The notes under the pieces were generated by a model. It ran no database searches, had not been told where the DNA came from, and worked only from the letters and a program-made list of their open reading frames with translations. This document shows, in pieces, positions 21,834-21,881 of a stretch of DNA of 21,881 nucleotides. The first letter of the stretch is position 1; the number at the start of each line of letters is the position of its first letter. Position numbers and translations under genes: made by a program. Origin of the DNA: DASTGO01 sp035719045 (lineage in GTDB: Bacteria; Actinomycetota; Actinomycetes; Actinomycetales; Kineosporiaceae); contig DASTGO010000005.1 of the NCBI GenBank assembly GCA_035719045.1, positions 1-21,881 on the forward strand, written 5' to 3'.

Positions 21834-21881
21834 TGAGCGGTCTGCTCGGCCTTCCCGAGGGAGTCCGCGCCTGCCTGTTCG
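21834..21881 (+). CDS. Beta-phosphoglucomutase-like HAD hydrolase, N-terminal fragment
   Basis: Sixteen codons are in view from ATG 21834, after TAGGGGC, to the window edge: MSGLLGLPEGVRACLF. LGLP followed by VRACLF is the start of the actinobacterial beta-phosphoglucomutase-family HAD proteins, where the catalytic DLDGV would follow directly. Such enzymes isomerise or dephosphorylate sugar phosphates and often accompany GH65 disaccharide phosphorylases. The catalytic part is outside the window, so this rests on 16 residues. Confidence 0.6.

Overview
This is chromosomal DNA of a high-GC actinobacterium. The genes use strongly G/C-ending codons, several coding starts are GTG or TTG, candidate leaderless promoters (TANNNT six bases before an ATG) occur, and actinobacterial families are present (DUF2277, DUF3099/DUF6343-like, DUF6318, Cys-rich-insert tyrosine integrase, actinobacterial T4SS-like cluster). 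I cannot name the genus from the sequence.

Left block (1-4396): the tRNA-proximal end of an integrated element of AICE type (actinomycete integrative and conjugative element). In order it holds the C-terminus of a primase/polymerase-type replication protein, a DUF3631 P-loop ATPase, a MerR-like excisionase and a tyrosine integrase, all on + and mostly overlapping by 4 bases. After a 20-bp perfect inverted repeat comes a lower-GC convergent cargo gene for a membrane/coiled-coil/winged-helix protein. The element abuts the 3' end of tRNA-Arg(ACG) at 4397-4469 (-), the presumed attachment site; the other end lies outside the window. Inside the DUF3631 gene, 1482-1621, is a 140-bp DNA-level dyad: ten copies of one heptamer placed with exact mirror symmetry. 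It is a good candidate for a cis-acting replication or transfer site.

Middle block (4470-13671): ordinary chromosomal genes. These are trehalose-6-phosphate synthase (otsA), a bifunctional penicillin-binding protein, a convergent DUF6343-DUF3099-like membrane protein, an acetolactate-synthase-like ThDP enzyme, a DUF2277 protein, a VapBC toxin-antitoxin pair, and a DUF6318-type lipoprotein translationally coupled to a secreted PKD-domain protein.

Right block (13698-21390, all -): a compact six-gene operon resembling a minimal type IV secretion system. Read in transcription order it encodes a small two-TM pilin-like protein (VirB2-like), a VirB3-like membrane protein, a 1087-aa VirB4-type ATPase, a 680-aa VirB6/TrbL-like membrane protein, a single-TM VirB8/TcpC-like protein, and a lytic-transglycosylase-like/NlpC-P60 wall hydrolase. 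No relaxase or coupling ATPase is visible. The ATPase and the VirB6-like protein share a similar short motif at the ends of long disordered tails. The 443-bp leader carries an inverted repeat and direct repeats. The window ends in the first 16 codons of a beta-phosphoglucomutase-like HAD gene on +.
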